A stretch of DNA of 64,000 nucleotides from Nectonema munidae (GCA_030549495.1 JAUIRK010001057.1:994501-1058500); one strand, 5' to 3'. Counted from the stretch's first letter, positions 1-12,910 are shown. Notes: a model not told the origin generated them from the letters alone. Translations and numbers: made by a program.

Positions 1-100
1 CCAGCCTTCAGTTATTTGTTTTCAGTTGTTTTCTCTATAAATCAAATATCCTTTCATCAATTCCTGTAATGTACCTGGTAGAATACTTCATTTCAAAATA
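1..100. repeat. Left arm of a long-range inverted repeat
   Basis: About 95 bp beginning with a CAGTTATTTGTTTTC-type stretch recurs in reverse complement at 4130-4230, with only scattered mismatches and one short internal difference. The two copies lie on either side of an RTE-like LINE and the left end of a hAT-type element. They may be two insertions of one unnamed repeat in opposite orientation. No coding content is visible. Confidence 0.6.
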
Positions 101-204
101 ATTTCATTTATGTGATTAAATTGTATATGTTAGAAATAAAAGCTTAAATTGTATATGTTCGAATAAATATACATCATATTTATAAATATATAAATATTTT
201 TGCC

Positions 205-1300
205 CTGAAGCAAATGATATAAAAACATCGAGAAAAAGAAGAAAAATTCAACATAATCTACACCGATTTAGAGAAAGCATATGATCGAATCCCTAGTCCC
301 TAGATCTGAGGTGTGGAGATGCTTTAGGCAAAAAGAAGCTGTAGAAAAGTATGTGAAATCATGCAAGGCATGTACGAAAAAGTGAATGCATGTGTATCAA
401 GCAGTGAAGGTAGTACAACAAATTTTCCTGTAAAAGTTGGGCTCCATCAAGGGTCAGCACTCAGCCCTTTTTTATTTAATATAGTAATGGATGGTATAAC
501 TCAAGATATCAGGGATAGGGCACCATGGTGTATGCTTTTTGCGGATGATATAGTGATATGTGGCGAAAATCAAATGAAAAGAGAAGAAAAGTTTGAAGAG
601 CTGAGGGAAAGGATGGAAAACAGAGGTTTGAAGATAAACAGAGACGACAAGACGGTTTACATGAGATTAAATGATAATGATAAAGAAAACCCCAGATTAC
701 AAGGAATAGAAATAAGAGAAGTGCAAAATTCAAATATCCGGGATCAAATATATCAAAAGAGGGCGATTTAGATTATGAAATAAAAGAACGTATACTCAGG
801 GTGGCTAAAGAAGTATCATCGATAATTTCTGATAAAAGAATCGGAATTGCAGGAAAAAACAAAGTATACAGGAAAGTAGAAAGACTAGTGATGATGTATT
901 CAGCCGAGACATGGCCAGTGAAAAAGACAAAAAAACAAACTAAATGTTACTGAAATGAGGATGTTAAGATGGATTGAATAGAAAGACAATAAAAGACAAA
1001 ATTGAAAATAATAGAGTTAGAAAGGTAACAAAAGTCGAATCAGAGAAAGTAGACTCAGGTGGTATGGCCACATAATGGGAAAAGATGGGGATCATATAGG
1101 AAAAAAATTGATGAATATGGAAATAAAAGGGAAGAGAAAAAAAGGAAGGCCAAAAACCCAGATGGATGGATTGTCTATGAAAGGATTTCAAAGATAAATA
1201 AATACCGATGTCTGGGATAAACAAGAATGGAGAAGGAAAATCAAAAACATCGACCCGATAGAAAATGGGAAGGGATGAAGAAAAAAAAGATGTTAGAAAT
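205..1300 (+). mobile_element. RTE-like LINE, 3' part of reverse transcriptase, degenerate
   Basis: The + strand encodes the C-terminal half of a non-LTR reverse transcriptase. The longest open piece (361-771) carries the FPVKVGLHQGSALSPFLFN block followed by WCMLFADDIVICGE, which holds the FADD catalytic box. A DLEKAYDR motif lies just upstream (about 265-290), shifted and interrupted. Downstream, decayed pieces match the usual thumb and tail of RTE-type proteins: an ETW motif near 905, a basic GRPK-like segment near 1145, and a WRRKIK-like end near 1230. Endonuclease and N-terminal RT are missing, so the copy is 5' truncated, and several stops and frame changes break it. Family assignment rests on the HQGSALSPFLF and PWCMLFADDIV wording typical of RTE elements. 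It is not functional. Confidence 0.8.
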
Positions 1301-3213
1301 AAAACTTTAAATATTATGAGAAATTTTATAGCCAAATTATTCAGTTATATTTTATAAATTTCCACCTAGCGAGGGGCGGAGCATGGCAAAGTGTCCCCTC
1401 CTCACTTAATTACTCCCCTGATCACTAATAAATAGACATTTTATAAAAACATAGACTAATTTTTTATAAAAAAATTTTATTGCAAAAAAAATAAAATTAA
1501 TATATAACTTAGAAAAAAACTATCTTCATCTTCAAGACATATCGATAAATAATACATTGGTAAAAAATAACATTGGAAGATTCTATGATTAAAGAAGATA
1601 TTTTGTATCAGGAAAAATGATTGCACAGTTATAAAACAATTAAGGATAAAGGGACGACAAAACAAAAGGTCATTTTAAGCTATTTCTAAAAGTGTTAGAT
1701 ACACTTCGGCTTTAGAAACGGTTGAGGGACAATTCGTCCTCAGAACAATATATTTAGCAGCTGAATTATTCAAAGAATTAAGGAGGCTAGATTAAATGAC
1801 TTAAAAGTTTTTTTTTTCTTTCAATAAGGAATTATTGAATTAAGGAGGCTACATTAAATTAAAGAGGTGGGCGATTTTTAGAAGCTATAAATCATTAAGA
1901 CTGAACATATATGCTTATTATTTACATACAAAAGTATAAACTTGGCAAAGCTCCGTAGGCATCAAGACATACTGAAGAAATTTGCCAATATACTATGTAT
2001 GGAAATGTACGATTTCATCCGCAATACTAATAAAATTTTTAATATTGGAAATCAATACCATTTTGAATATATGTTCTATATGCGAACAATTAAATTGTGG
2101 CAAAATTTTAAGTAATTGCAAGAAAAACCAAAATGTTATAAATGTGTAAAAAATGTACTTTAGGGATTTAGGTGTCCATATATAAATACACAGCGGCGTA
2201 TCCAGAAAATAATTTTAGGAAGAATGTGGCAAATATTTGTTATTTAATAATTTAACGGTACTCGTCAGTAATCTCTAGTCGCATTCTGTATACTTAGCGT
2301 ATTCATGAAGATTGATATCAATAAAGAGGGGAAATTTAATAATAATATATTGATCTTGATATGGCATTAAATGTTTATGCTAAATTACCATCGAAACTTA
2401 GTGACGTGTGTATTTACATTCGAATAGGGTATCTATTTTACGATAACTACTCGTTTAAAAACTTCATAAATTTAGGTTTTACTTGAACATTTATTATAGA
2501 TCAAAATTTTATTAAAATAACATTTTTTTTATTCTAGATATAATATATTTCAAAAACTATTTTATGATAAATTCTTTATATCTAATTTTGTCATATTACT
2601 AACGAGGATCTCCAAACGTAATGAAATATATTTATATACATAATCTTGAAAGGGCTGGAATATTGGAAACATCAAGCAAGAGTAAGGTTGCCAGATTACA
2701 AGATTAGAAATACGGGACACTCTTGTAATTTCTCAGCATATATATAAATTTATACATACATACAGAGCGAGGTATTTGAACCTCGCATATATATAAATTT
2801 ATACATACATACACAGCGACGTATTTGATAACCGATATTATGTATTTTAAAGACTGAAGAAATAAAAAAAAACTGCATCTTTTGATTTAAAGATTTAATA
2901 TTCGATAGACTAACAAAATTTATAAGAAAAGATAGAACAAAAGTAAAACTTGTGCCTAAAAATAAGGATGGAATACGACTAGAAGTTTATAAAAATACAT
3001 TTGTAAATACTCTGCCAGCTGCCTACAATCGAACAAATAGAAGAAATTGAAAACTTCCAATTATGGTAGATAATATAAAAGGAGGCAGAATTTTAAAATT
3101 TAACTTGATTGTTATTTTTTACTATTGTTGAATAATTTTTTTAACTCTCGGAATGATTTAATTAAAAAAATCAGCAAGGATATTTTTTGAAAAAAGAATC
3201 ATAATTGATCATA
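1301..3213. other. Non-coding, AT-rich, repeat scraps
   Basis: I see no supportable gene here. The stretch includes a hAT-like terminus motif (CAGCGGCGTATCCAG near 2192) and a GTTGCCAG...GGGACA motif near 2687 that resembles ends of other hAT copies in the window. There is also a 48 bp tandem duplication at 2736-2830. Short open frames are AT-driven and lack protein-like composition. Confidence 0.5.
2736..2830. repeat. 48 bp tandem duplication
   Basis: Two head-to-tail copies of a 48 bp unit starting GCATATATATAAATTTATAC lie at 2736-2783 and 2784-2830. Only a few differences separate them, such as AGAGCGAGG versus ACAGCGACG. Confidence 0.8.
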
Positions 3214-3469
3214 CTTTCAGGCAGGGGCGCACATCCTCAAAATTATTGGGAGGGGCGAAATTTTTTTCTTGCAATTTTCAAAATTAGTGGTCTGGAAATA
3301 GCACGGGAGACCAAATTTTCAAGCAATCCTTTAAAATAGAGTGTATTCAGCGCATACCTAAAGTCCTAAATTTATAAGACTACTTTATATTTTTTTTTAC
3401 AAAATTGGTGAATTTAAATACTATACTTCCAGCGAAGATATTTTAATTAAATTTGAATATCGAATATAG

Positions 3470-4085
3470 TGCGCAGAAAAAATGCCCCCAATTAAAAAGT
3501 AGGAAAAAATGCTCCCAATTAAAAAGTAGGAAAAACTGCCCCCGAAAAAAATGCCCCAATTTAAAATTAGGAAAAAATGCCCCACCACAAAAAATTTCAA
3601 AAAATTATTAATTAAAATTTTTTAAAAAGATATGTCAAATAAAGATTTTTTGTAAAAAAAAAAAGTTAACTTTTCATCTAAAACATTTAAAATTTAATTA
3701 AGGTAAACTAAAAAACTCAACATACGACAATTTTTTAAATACAAAATTTTTTTTTATAAAACAGCAAATATTTTTGGACTTTGTGTGTATCAGAACACTT
3801 TCTAAATATAATTTGTATTTTAACTGATTTTAAGAACACATTCCCACAAATCTGCACCTTTGTTATTGTTTTCAAGAACTTTATAAAGAAAAAACCCTAT
3901 AGATTAAGAAATTTTAGAAATTTAGCCTTTCAAAACGGTACCAAATAAAAATATTTATATAATTAAAAAAATTCTAAAAATGAAAAATTAGGGGGCATTT
4001 TTTCCTACTTTTTAATTGGGGCATTTTTTCTGGAAGCATTTTTTCTGGGAGCATTTTTTCTGGGGGTATTTTTACCTACAACCAT
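3470..4085. mobile_element. Nested MITE with repeated AAAAAATGCCCC units at both ends
   Basis: The left end holds three to four imperfect copies of an AAAAATGCCCCCAATTAAAA-type unit (3478-3590). The right end (3988-4080) holds the same unit in reverse complement, ending in GGTATTTTTACCTAC. The middle is AT-rich with no gene. Similar GGGGCATTTTT/TTTTTACC ends occur near the MULE pieces at 13083 and 16315-16700, so this may be a non-autonomous relative of that MULE. Confidence 0.6.
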
Positions 4086-4129
4086 CGAATATACACAGTT
4101 TAAAAAAATCCAAAAATGTTGGGGGTGGA

Positions 4130-4230
4130 ATAGGGTTTTCATTTGAAAAATAAAGTAGTCTACCAGGGACATTACAGGAATTGATGAAAGGATATTTGAT
4201 TCATAGAGAAAACAAATAACTGAAGGTTGG
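4130..4230. repeat. Right arm of the inverted repeat shared with 1-100
   Basis: This is the reverse-complement match to 1-100, including the stretch reading ATTACAGGAATTGATGAAAG. It lies inside the composite hAT-type element. Confidence 0.6.
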
Positions 4231-4596
4231 ATAGTTTTATATGAGTGAATGTAGTCTAAAGGCAAAGAGTCTATTAGACACCCTGGGATGTTTATATGAA
4301 AAAATGTCATTGATTCAGGGGCAAGGGTATAAAACGAAGTTATAATTGTGCAAACAAAAAATTAAGATCGCATTATTTCATTTTACTCAATATCATCCAA
4401 AAATAGCTTTTTTAATAGCTCCAAAATGTAAAATAACTGTTAACATTTTGCAATGATTTGCCTTTTATAATAACTTTTAAGGAAAAAATATCTATCAGAA
4501 AAAGTTATATAGCTTCAATAAAAACTAAAAAAATTTAGAGTATAACTTAAGTTTTTTGAAAACTAATTTGACGAATCCTCTACATACAGCATACTC

Positions 4597-4735
4597 TATG
4601 GGTGGCATGGCAGGTTGAGATGATGGACATAGCACGGAAGACTCTGGATTCGATTCCTCATCGATAGGAATTTGTTCATAGTTTGACATAAGCGGTACAT
4701 CAGTGCTTGGGCAATGAAAATACATCCGATGCACC
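4597..4735 (+). repeat. tRNA-derived SINE, diverged copy
   Basis: It aligns along its length with the better-preserved SINE at 37865-38017. It has a B-box-like GGATTCGATTCC, then CTCATCG, then a TCATAGTTTGACATAAGCGG block and a GCAATGAAAA block. It is diverged, so it is an older copy. It sits inside the hAT-type element. Confidence 0.6.
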
Positions 4736-4964
4736 ACTCAAAATTTGCTACATAATTAACATAGAGAAAGGAAACAAAATAAACTAATAAAGCAATTTTC
4801 ACTATTTTAAAATGGAACCGTCTGTTCTCAGAATAATTTCAAAATAATAGGAGGCATAAAGAATTAGAGTTTATTTGATATTTTTAAGTTTTTATAAGCA
4901 GCAAAACCCAACGTTTATTAAAATCATTTTTAAAAACCTTAAAATTAAAAAATTATTTAAGTAA

Positions 4965-5290
4965 CGGTGGACAGACTTTTCGCCCCATAGAAATTTGCCC
5001 CCTGACAAATTGTCCCATAAGCTATGTTTCATCCATTTTGCTTATTATATGTGTAAAATTATTAAAAAATTTTATATTCTTGTTTATTTTATCTCTATTA
5101 AATTATTTCAAATTAATCAATTTATCTCATAATTTTTTAGAATTGTTCATGAGACAAAATGTCTTATGAAAATAACGGGGCGAATTGTAAATAAAACAAA
5201 ATGTCTTATAAAAATAATGGGGCGAATTTTCCACGGGACGAAATGTCTTATGAAAATAATGGGGCGAAATGTACGAGGACCAAACTAACA
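4965..5290. mobile_element. Nested MITE with GGGGCGAA subterminal repeats
   Basis: The left end reads GGTGGACAGACTTTTCGCCCC. The right end contains three copies of a GTCTTATGAAAATAATGGGG-type unit followed by GCGAA (5155-5275). The right end is inverted relative to the left, where TTCGCCCCATAG and GTCCCATAAG occur. The interior is AT-rich and non-coding. I could not define a target duplication. Confidence 0.5.
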
Positions 5291-5567
5291 TAAATCAAAG
5301 TATACGAGAAAAGAAAATCATTGCGTTTTTTTGAAAATTTGTCTACAAATAAAATTCTGACAGCTGTCATAAATAGATCAAGCACATTTTAAACAGAAAC
5401 TTTTTGAAAATTTTGTTTCGATATTATATTTTTATTATAATAATCAACAAATTTTCTTAAAAAAAAAAGATTTAATTATGTACAGTGTTACTAGAAATTT
5501 AACTCCGCGAAAATTTCTTGATTTACAGTATTTTAATTTAACTCTAAATGCAAATTAGATAGAAACA

Positions 5568-5765
5568 GTAGTGTAACAAGAAAAAAAGTTGATAGGGGGG
5601 CACAATTAAAAAACAAAAAACGTGAACAATATTTTATATACTTTGTTGATCCTTTCATTGGAGAAATTTTCAAAAACTGATATCGCATAAGATGCATGGG
5701 GGCATCATGCGGTACGTAGGAGTGTGGGCACGGCCCCTCATGACCCAGCCTAGCTACGTCACTAG
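5568..5765. mobile_element. Small hAT-like MITE
   Basis: Loosely inverted ends, CAGTAGTGTAACAAG on the left and CCTAGCTACGTCACTAG on the right, enclose about 200 bp containing a short GC-rich block (GGGCACGGCCCCTCATG). The CTAGTGACGTAGCTAGG wording is common at ends of hAT MITEs. No clean target duplication is visible. Confidence 0.45.
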
Positions 5766-6172
5766 AGAGAAACTAGCTGAATGAGATATGAGAGCTTAAC
5801 AAGAGAAGAGGGCTTGAATGAAAGAAGAGAGCGAATGAGAGCTTGAGTGAATGATTGAGTTTTAGCAGAGAAAGCGGAGGAGAAAAATAGAGGAGACAGA
5901 AAGAGAATTAGAATCACTGCGACAGATGAGAAAATCTAGTAGATTATGAACATGTGTTTGCTCTGTGACCTGTGTGCATATTGAAGCAATGGATTATTAT
6001 ATAGCTCTCACCCATCGTCTGTAAAATATGTTCGATAGGAAAGGCGATCATCATACATGTTTTATAAACAAGCAGCAACTCTTACTTATAGAAAATTATT
6101 GGGGGCGAAGGTTATTTTCGCCCCCCCCCCCCTGAAAGCACATTGGGGGCGACGTGCGCCCTTGCTTTCATG

Positions 6173-7140
6173 CTTACTTATTTTTCTAACAATAAACATA
6201 TCTGAAAGTCGAAATATTTTATAACTTTCATTACTATATAACGTTTATAAGAATGAAAACAAAGGTTTAAACACTAAAATTTATCACAAAATGATTTCAT
6301 TTTAAATTAGTGAATAAAATTTTTAAATATAGTCCATTTTCAAAATACTGGAACATAAACAGAAAATTTTAATTCATATTCACAAAAATAAAAAAATCGT
6401 GTTTACCAATTAATTAAATTTTGTTTTAACATTTTTTGCCTTGAACAAATCTTTCTAGTTTTCATTTCTGATTGTGTCATCCCTATTATATATCCAGTTT
6501 TAAATAATATTACTCTCTTGATTGCGATAACAACAAAAGTTAGAAATATTTTTTTCTTTGATAAATGTGCTGACTACATCAAAGCTAGTTAGGATGGAAA
6601 ATATTTGTGTGCAATAAGCATAACTGAAAAAAATATGAGAATTTTAATGATTATATAAAACTAGTTAAATATAAAAAAAATTAAAATTTTATTCAATATA
6701 ACTAATATAAATGCTAGAATAATCTTTTCTATGTATTTTCTGATGAAATAATATAAAAAAAATTAATGCAAGCAATAGTAAACTTCTCATAACATCCCTG
6801 TTCAAAAAAAATAGACCTAAGTTAAATTTCTATTTTCGTTGTATTCAAACAGATTTATTTAAAAAGGCAAGACAATGACTCAAGTCTTTTTACTCACAAA
6901 GGGCTGTATTGTAAAAAAATATTATCATTGGTGAATAATGATGCTGTATCTTTTAGAACTTTGAAAACTTTGTCCAAATATTAGAAAATATTGTTGAAAA
7001 TTTAACGAATGAAAAGAGAAAAAATCAATACACATATTCAGCAACATTTCCCTCCGCCTAACTTTTCTAACAAAGCATTTTTTATTAAATTTAAAAGATT
7101 TGTTATTAAACCGATTTGAAAATTAAACAGTCTTGGAAAA
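6173..7140. other. AT-rich spacer, no gene seen
   Basis: No coding region, RNA gene or delimited repeat could be supported. The stretch may hold the 5' flank of the LINE that follows, but no endonuclease domain is recognisable. Confidence 0.5.
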
Positions 7141-7144
7141 AATT

Positions 7145-9995
7145 CTGCTACTCCCCTCTTAAAAATCCATGGAAGGTGATTAATTCCGTCCACAAAAATC
7201 GCAAAGTTTTTCAACTCAATCCACTTCTACCACACACAATTTCCAACGACCCGAACATATACTTTCTTTAAACGCTTTTCTCTCAGGATTCTCATACATC
7301 CGATAACATAGTAAACCACAATATACGCGAACATGTCTCCTCCTTCTCATCCCTAAACTTATCCCAAAATTTTCCTCCACTAAATCTAGTGGAATTAGCC
7401 TCGACTAAAAATAGTCTAAATCCTAAATCATCTCCAAGCCTTGATTTTATAACCACAAAACATATCATAAAATCCTCCTATTTATAATCAAAATATCTCT
7501 TACAATTTTTATAACAGTTGCCTAAAATTCTCCTTTTTCGCATCAATCTAGATAATAAGTAAGCTAATTTTACTTCCTAAACCCAACAAAGACTTAGGCC
7601 TCAAAACCAACTGGCGACCAATCACCATCCTTCCTACTTTAGGAAAAATCTTAGAAAAAATTCTACGCAAAAGTTTTCTCTTTCACATCACCACATCTAA
7701 GAAAATTAGTCCCTTCCAATTTGCATACCTCCAACACAAAAGTCCAGAATCCGCTCTATATAGACTCTCCTCCTACCTTGAAATAAAATTATTTTAAAAA
7801 TTAACATCATCCGCCCTCTTTCTAGACATCAACAACGCCTTCAATTCAGGATGGCATCTTGGTACCATTTTCAACATGATCCGATAAAAATACCCCAATT
7901 ATCTCATAAAATTCATTCAAAATTACCTTTCAAAAACGGTGTCTTATATTTAAACACAATTCTCTAGTTTTCATACATTCCCTCCCATTATCCACGCCAC
8001 AAGATGGGTGCCTCTCCGATATCCTATGGATTGTACTTATAAACCCCTCTTAGATATATTAGCTAACAATCAGCCTTCTTTCAATGCTATTCAGATGATC
8101 TAACCTTCATCTTTTTCTCAAATTCTCAAAAAGAAAACATAATGAACATCAACTCTCTCTTTAACACGCTAACTTTTGCAGCCGATTCATTAAAATAAAA
8201 TTTAAGGCAACAAAATCAACTCTTATACACTTCACATGAACACATTCCCCCTCACCTCCTACTATTAAAATCCAGTGATATCCTCATCCAACCATCTTCT
8301 TCCATTAAATATTTCAATCAAACTTTCAATCAAACATCAAATGGTCATCCCACTTCAAAAACCTATACCACAAAATATCTTCAACTCTTTTCTCTCTTAG
8401 TAAAATTATATCTTATAAATGGGGTCTAAGTATTCAACACTCATCTTTTATATATAAATCAATCATCCTACCTACGCTCGAGTATGGCATTCTTTCATGG
8501 GGCTTATCATTAACCTACCACTCATCCCTCACTTATCTAAATAAAATCCACCGCCTTCACCTCTTCACAATGACCAGGGCCTACAAAGCCTCTCCTACTA
8601 GAATCTTAGTATTCTTCAAGAATGGCCTTCCTTTAACCCTTCATCTCAAATAAACTGTTACCAAAAAATATATCATGACATGCATTGAACCAAATTCTTA
8701 TCTTAAGTCCTTCTATTTTCATAACACTCAAATTACTCCCTCTCAAACGTACTACAAATCCTTACTCCAACAATTTTCGTCTTCACTTAACAACATTCTC
8801 ATCCAATCCAAAATCAATCCACTACGTTTATTTCACCCTTCCTCATCTTTACCTCTCTCTCTTCACAACTGTTTCATCAAATCGATCACTAAACATCTAA
8901 TTACGACCCTTTATAACTTTGGCTCAATTTCATTAAGAATATTCCTGGATAGCTCAAAAACAGCAAACAAATATTCCTTTTCTTTTGCACTCTTGAGAGG
9001 CATTTCTCCTTTCCCTTTTTACTCAAAAACGTCGGCAATTGATCCCTCTTTTCCAATATATAGTGGTGAATGCTATGCCCTTCTACATGCTTGCGATTAC
9101 ATAAGACAAAATAAGTTCTCTTTTAGACATTACAACACACTACACTTTTTTACATACTCACAAAAAATCATCAAAGACCTAAGCCCATTCTTAACATACA
9201 CCCTTTTTCTAAACTCACCTACTTATCAAATTACTTTGAAATACACATCTACTGGTGCCCAGCTCAGTTAAACATTCTAGAAAACAATTATGTAGATAAG
9301 CTAGCTAAAAAAGTACCTCCAAATACTCCTTACATCCCGGTTACCTCATTTCCTCTAGAAACCTATACCCCTCTACTTAGATCTAACATTCAATACCTTA
9401 AACAAGAACTCCCCAACACCCTCCAGTTTACAACCTATAAACAATCCAAACCAAATTCTGGACGTGGTCAAAAAGAATTCTTCCCATCCAGGACCCCCCC
9501 CCCTTACTCTACAGCATTAAAAATCACCACTCTTTAGATTCAACTGTAATTAACAAGAAACACCTCATCATCTTCTATTTTCTTGCTGCCACTACCACCA
9601 TGCAAGAATTTCATTTCTTTCACTATCCGTCAAATCTCTCAATCGCACCCCATCTAATTTCTACGAACCACTTTCATATCCGAACCTCCTCAATGCCCTA
9701 AACTCTCTTATTATCTTCATAGAGTCAAACTTGCAATCTTCGAATCCAGAAACTTCTCATACCACATAAACTCACATTAAAAAAAATCTACAAAAATAAC
9801 GACATTTAAGACTTATATTCTTTAACACCCATCTACTAACTTTGCTCAATCAATCTTTAACTACCACCTCAAAAATCCAGCTTTCTACACTTCAAACTAC
9901 CTCATCAGCTAAACAATTTCTCCAAAGTCCCTCATTCCTAATCAATTCACAAGTCAAATGAATACAATTCTCTCGAACTTCTACTTTATACCTTT
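7145..9995 (+). mobile_element. LINE remnant with reverse transcriptase and RNase H (R1/Jockey-like)
   Basis: Read on the + strand in shifting frames, the region follows the order of an R1/Jockey-type ORF2. First comes a KSSPSLDFIT-like motif near 7420. Then NWRPITILPTLGKILEKIL near 7605, FQFAYLQHKSPESAL near 7720 and FLDINNAFNS near 7820 follow. The catalytic box YSDDLTFIFFS lies near 8090, then the thumb with PTLEYGILSWG near 8470. The longest open piece, 8675-9271, reads as an RNase H-like domain with FLDSS near the start and SGECYALLHACDYI. The usual NxxDxLAKK motif follows near 9290 in another frame. No endonuclease is seen upstream, so the copy is 5' truncated. Many stops and frameshifts show it is old and inactive. 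Base composition is more C-rich than its surroundings. Confidence 0.8.
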
Positions 9996-11830
9996 TCAAG
10001 CATTTCGCAAGCATATAGAGAAGTCCGATAGTGCTTAGATATTTCTTCCTACATATCTACCTACCATATACTTGTTAGAAAAGAGATTTTGTTGGTTCTT
10101 TTGGTGTAATTATTATAGAGAAATCAGGGTCTAGTTAGAACCGTAGTGAAAAAAGGAAAAAATGGGGTGGCACAAAGGGGCACATTTTTTTCAAAAAATA
10201 AAAACCCTAATATCTCAGAAACTTAATAGTCAACCAAATTTTTATTAAAAAATTTGAAGCCTCATGGATTTTTGCGAAATAATTTCAACACTTCAACAAT
10301 GCAGATAGATTCATATGTGGTTTAAATTTATAGAGAATATAAATGGGGAGAAGACATCTAGGGAAAATTGAGGGTACTGCAACACAGGCCCTATCTTGGC
10401 TACATTTTAAATATAAATTTTTATTAAATTTATTATTATTATTATTATTAAAATGAATATAATGATCATTTTAGAAAAATGTTATTTTATTTTTATTTTG
10501 CTCTAGTCTTATTTGAAATATGAAACGCGAAATTTATTCATAGCCCTGAATAAGTTTTGTTTAATAACAAATAATAAAGTAACAAAAATGATAGTTTATA
10601 AGTTTAACATAAAATTCTTTTCAACCCTGTGCTTGTTCCATGATTAATGGGGTTAAAAATTAATAGATGATAATTTGAAATATTTTAACATTTGTAGTAA
10701 ATTTTTTTATTTAACAAATTTATTATTTTTTTATTAAATAGATTCAATGTTTTTATTCTTTGTATATACCTTGCCCATTTTACAAAGTGATTATCTCATA
10801 ATACATGATAGATCACAATCTAATGCCTGTTTCCTTAATTAAGCCTATACATTTAATGATATAAATAATTCATATCGTTACTACTCGATTTACAAAAATA
10901 TTTTTCTTTATTAAGGATATAAATAATTCACATTGTTGCTACTTTATCTACTTTTATGAAATTGTTAATTTATTTTCTTTTTAATCAAACTTAGTTCAAT
11001 TTTTTTTATTTATTGTTGGTATAAACTATTTGGAAAATTTGATAATTTTTTTGCTGTTACCTTTAAATAGGATCGTCACTTGACATTTAAAATAGCTCAT
11101 GAATTTACTGCAAACCTTAATCTGTTAAGCCAACGATTTAAAACGCTTGCAAACTGGATTGCCTATAGTCACGGATAGACAAAAAAATTATGAGTAAAGA
11201 ACACAATTTTTTTACTTAATAATAAAAGAGAGAACCTAAGATGATGTTTAACTTTCACAGTTCAACTTGTCTCCATTATCTTTTTAATTATAAGTTTGAA
11301 TATACTTTTGCCCCCTCCCCATTGTTTAAAAAATATATAAAACTTGAGCCTTTTTGTCATCAAATAACTCATCAAAATTATAAAATATATTCAAAATTTT
11401 TTCATTGTTTTAAACCTAAAAAATGAAGAATGTACCTGATAGTTATTTATACGAATATCCGGTTTTTAGTCAGTAGAGTGGTAATTATCAAGGAAAGAGT
11501 TACAAAATTTTTTTATTAATTTTTGTTGATATTGAAATTGAATTTCTTTATAAATGGGTAACATTTTTAAATTTTAAAGAAATGAATATCTGTGCTGGAC
11601 CCAATATTTATAACACTATTTTAATGGTCACGATTATATATCTTATGAGGAGGGGGTGAGAAGCGATGCCCCTTTCCCAATAATTTTGAATTGTCTCAAT
11701 TCTATATCTTTATATTTTTTTTAAAAGACTTATTTCACTTGTGAGCACACTTTCCACATTACTTTTCTTGTTTTAAGGCTAAGTCTTCTTTGAATATTTA
11801 AAAATTAAGCTAGGTTCAAATGCTGATGGT
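9996..11830. other. AT-rich spacer, no gene seen
   Basis: Only short open frames without recognisable similarity occur here. Near 10840-10950 there is a short imperfect duplication of an ATATAAATAATTCA stretch. No RNA genes were found. Confidence 0.5.
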
Positions 11831-12910
11831 TAAAGTTCCTCTCAAAAAGGAACTTTTTATATAAAGTTTATTACACAAATCCATTTTAAAGTATGCTGAA
11901 TTCAGTCGTGATATTCATTCTTATGAATATCAATCAAACCTGTCAAAAAATAGATTTATAATTGATAGATCCTTTCAAAAAGAAATTTTTTATCTAAGTA
12001 ATTATATATAGTATGCTAAATTCAGTAGTGATATTCATTTTTTTTTATAAAAATCAATTTAGCCTGTCAAAAAAATTGATTTATATATGACAGCTCATCT
12101 TAAAAATGATTTTTTTTAAATATTTTTGTAGAAATTAGGCGTAAATCGAATATATTTAAAAACCTCTAAATGCTAAAACTGAGTCTAGAAATGAAATCGA
12201 CATGATCGATTCGGTATAAAAACATATATTTCATGTAAAATTTAGATTAATATTTTTGGAGACAAAATTTTTGAAGTACACCACAAATTTGATTGACACT
12301 TATAAGTATTTTCAAATCCTAAATGCAAAAATTGAGTCCATAAATGAAACTAGCATCGTTGATTTGGTATAAAAATATATATTTCATATAAAAGAGAGAA
12401 TATTTGTGTAGATAGTTTTCAGACGTATACCTCACATTTGATTGCCACTGACAGATATTTTAAAACCTCCTAATGCGAAAACTGACTCCATAAATAAAAC
12501 CAGCATGATCGATTTGGTATAAAAACATATATTTCATGTTAAATTTAAATCAATATTTTTGGAGTAAATCGTAAAATTGATTAACACTTATATGTATTTT
12601 CAAATCCTGAATGTAAAAATTCAAAACTATATAATTATAAATTTCAAGGTAGTATATGATATAGACCTTAAGTTATAAACGTTAACTTCAGATAACGTCA
12701 AAAATTTGTTGAAAAATATTAACTTTTGATTTTGATTAACAGTTTTTGACATGAGAGGGTTATACACCTACCATGAAAATGGTATCAAAAGATGAAGCTA
12801 GCGATTGTATGAAAAGTCACGAAATTTGAAGGGATATAATTCAGCCAATTTTGTACAATTCATTTTTTAGTGAATAGTGGTGTTTTACGCCCTTAGCACT
12901 AATAGCGTTA
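11831..12910 (-). mobile_element. Deleted copy of the TTAA satellite-bearing element
   Basis: This is an inverted, shortened relative of the element at 58263-61848. It holds two units of the B array (around GAATTCAGT near 11897 and AAATTCAGTAGTG near 12014). About three units of the A array follow, around 12200, 12350 and 12500, spaced about 150 bp. It ends in the same unique block (GGGATATAATTCAGCCAATT near 12833) and terminus (AGCACTAATAGCGTTA, 12895-12910; intact form AGCACTAATAGGGTTAA). The other terminus is missing near 11830. Confidence 0.8.

Larger units (their letters stand above)
3222..6164. mobile_element. Composite hAT-type element with 8 bp target duplication
   Basis: The ends are CAGGGGCGCAC (3222-3232) and GTGCGCCCTTG (6154-6164), inverted with one mismatch. 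They are flanked by CTTTCAGG (3214-3221) and CTTTCATG (6165-6172), an 8 bp target duplication with one change. An 8 bp duplication and a CAGGG start are hallmarks of hAT elements. No hAT transposase is visible inside. The interior is instead filled by nested pieces: a GGGGCATTTTT-type MITE (3470-4085), a repeat arm (4130-4230), a SINE (4597-4735), a GGGGCGAA MITE (4965-5290) and a hAT-like MITE (5568-5765). Its left end recurs at 25835-26030. Confidence 0.65.

Noticed and set aside
964-1335. 123 codon frame on the minus strand
   Set aside because: It is the antisense shadow of the RTE-like LINE tail.
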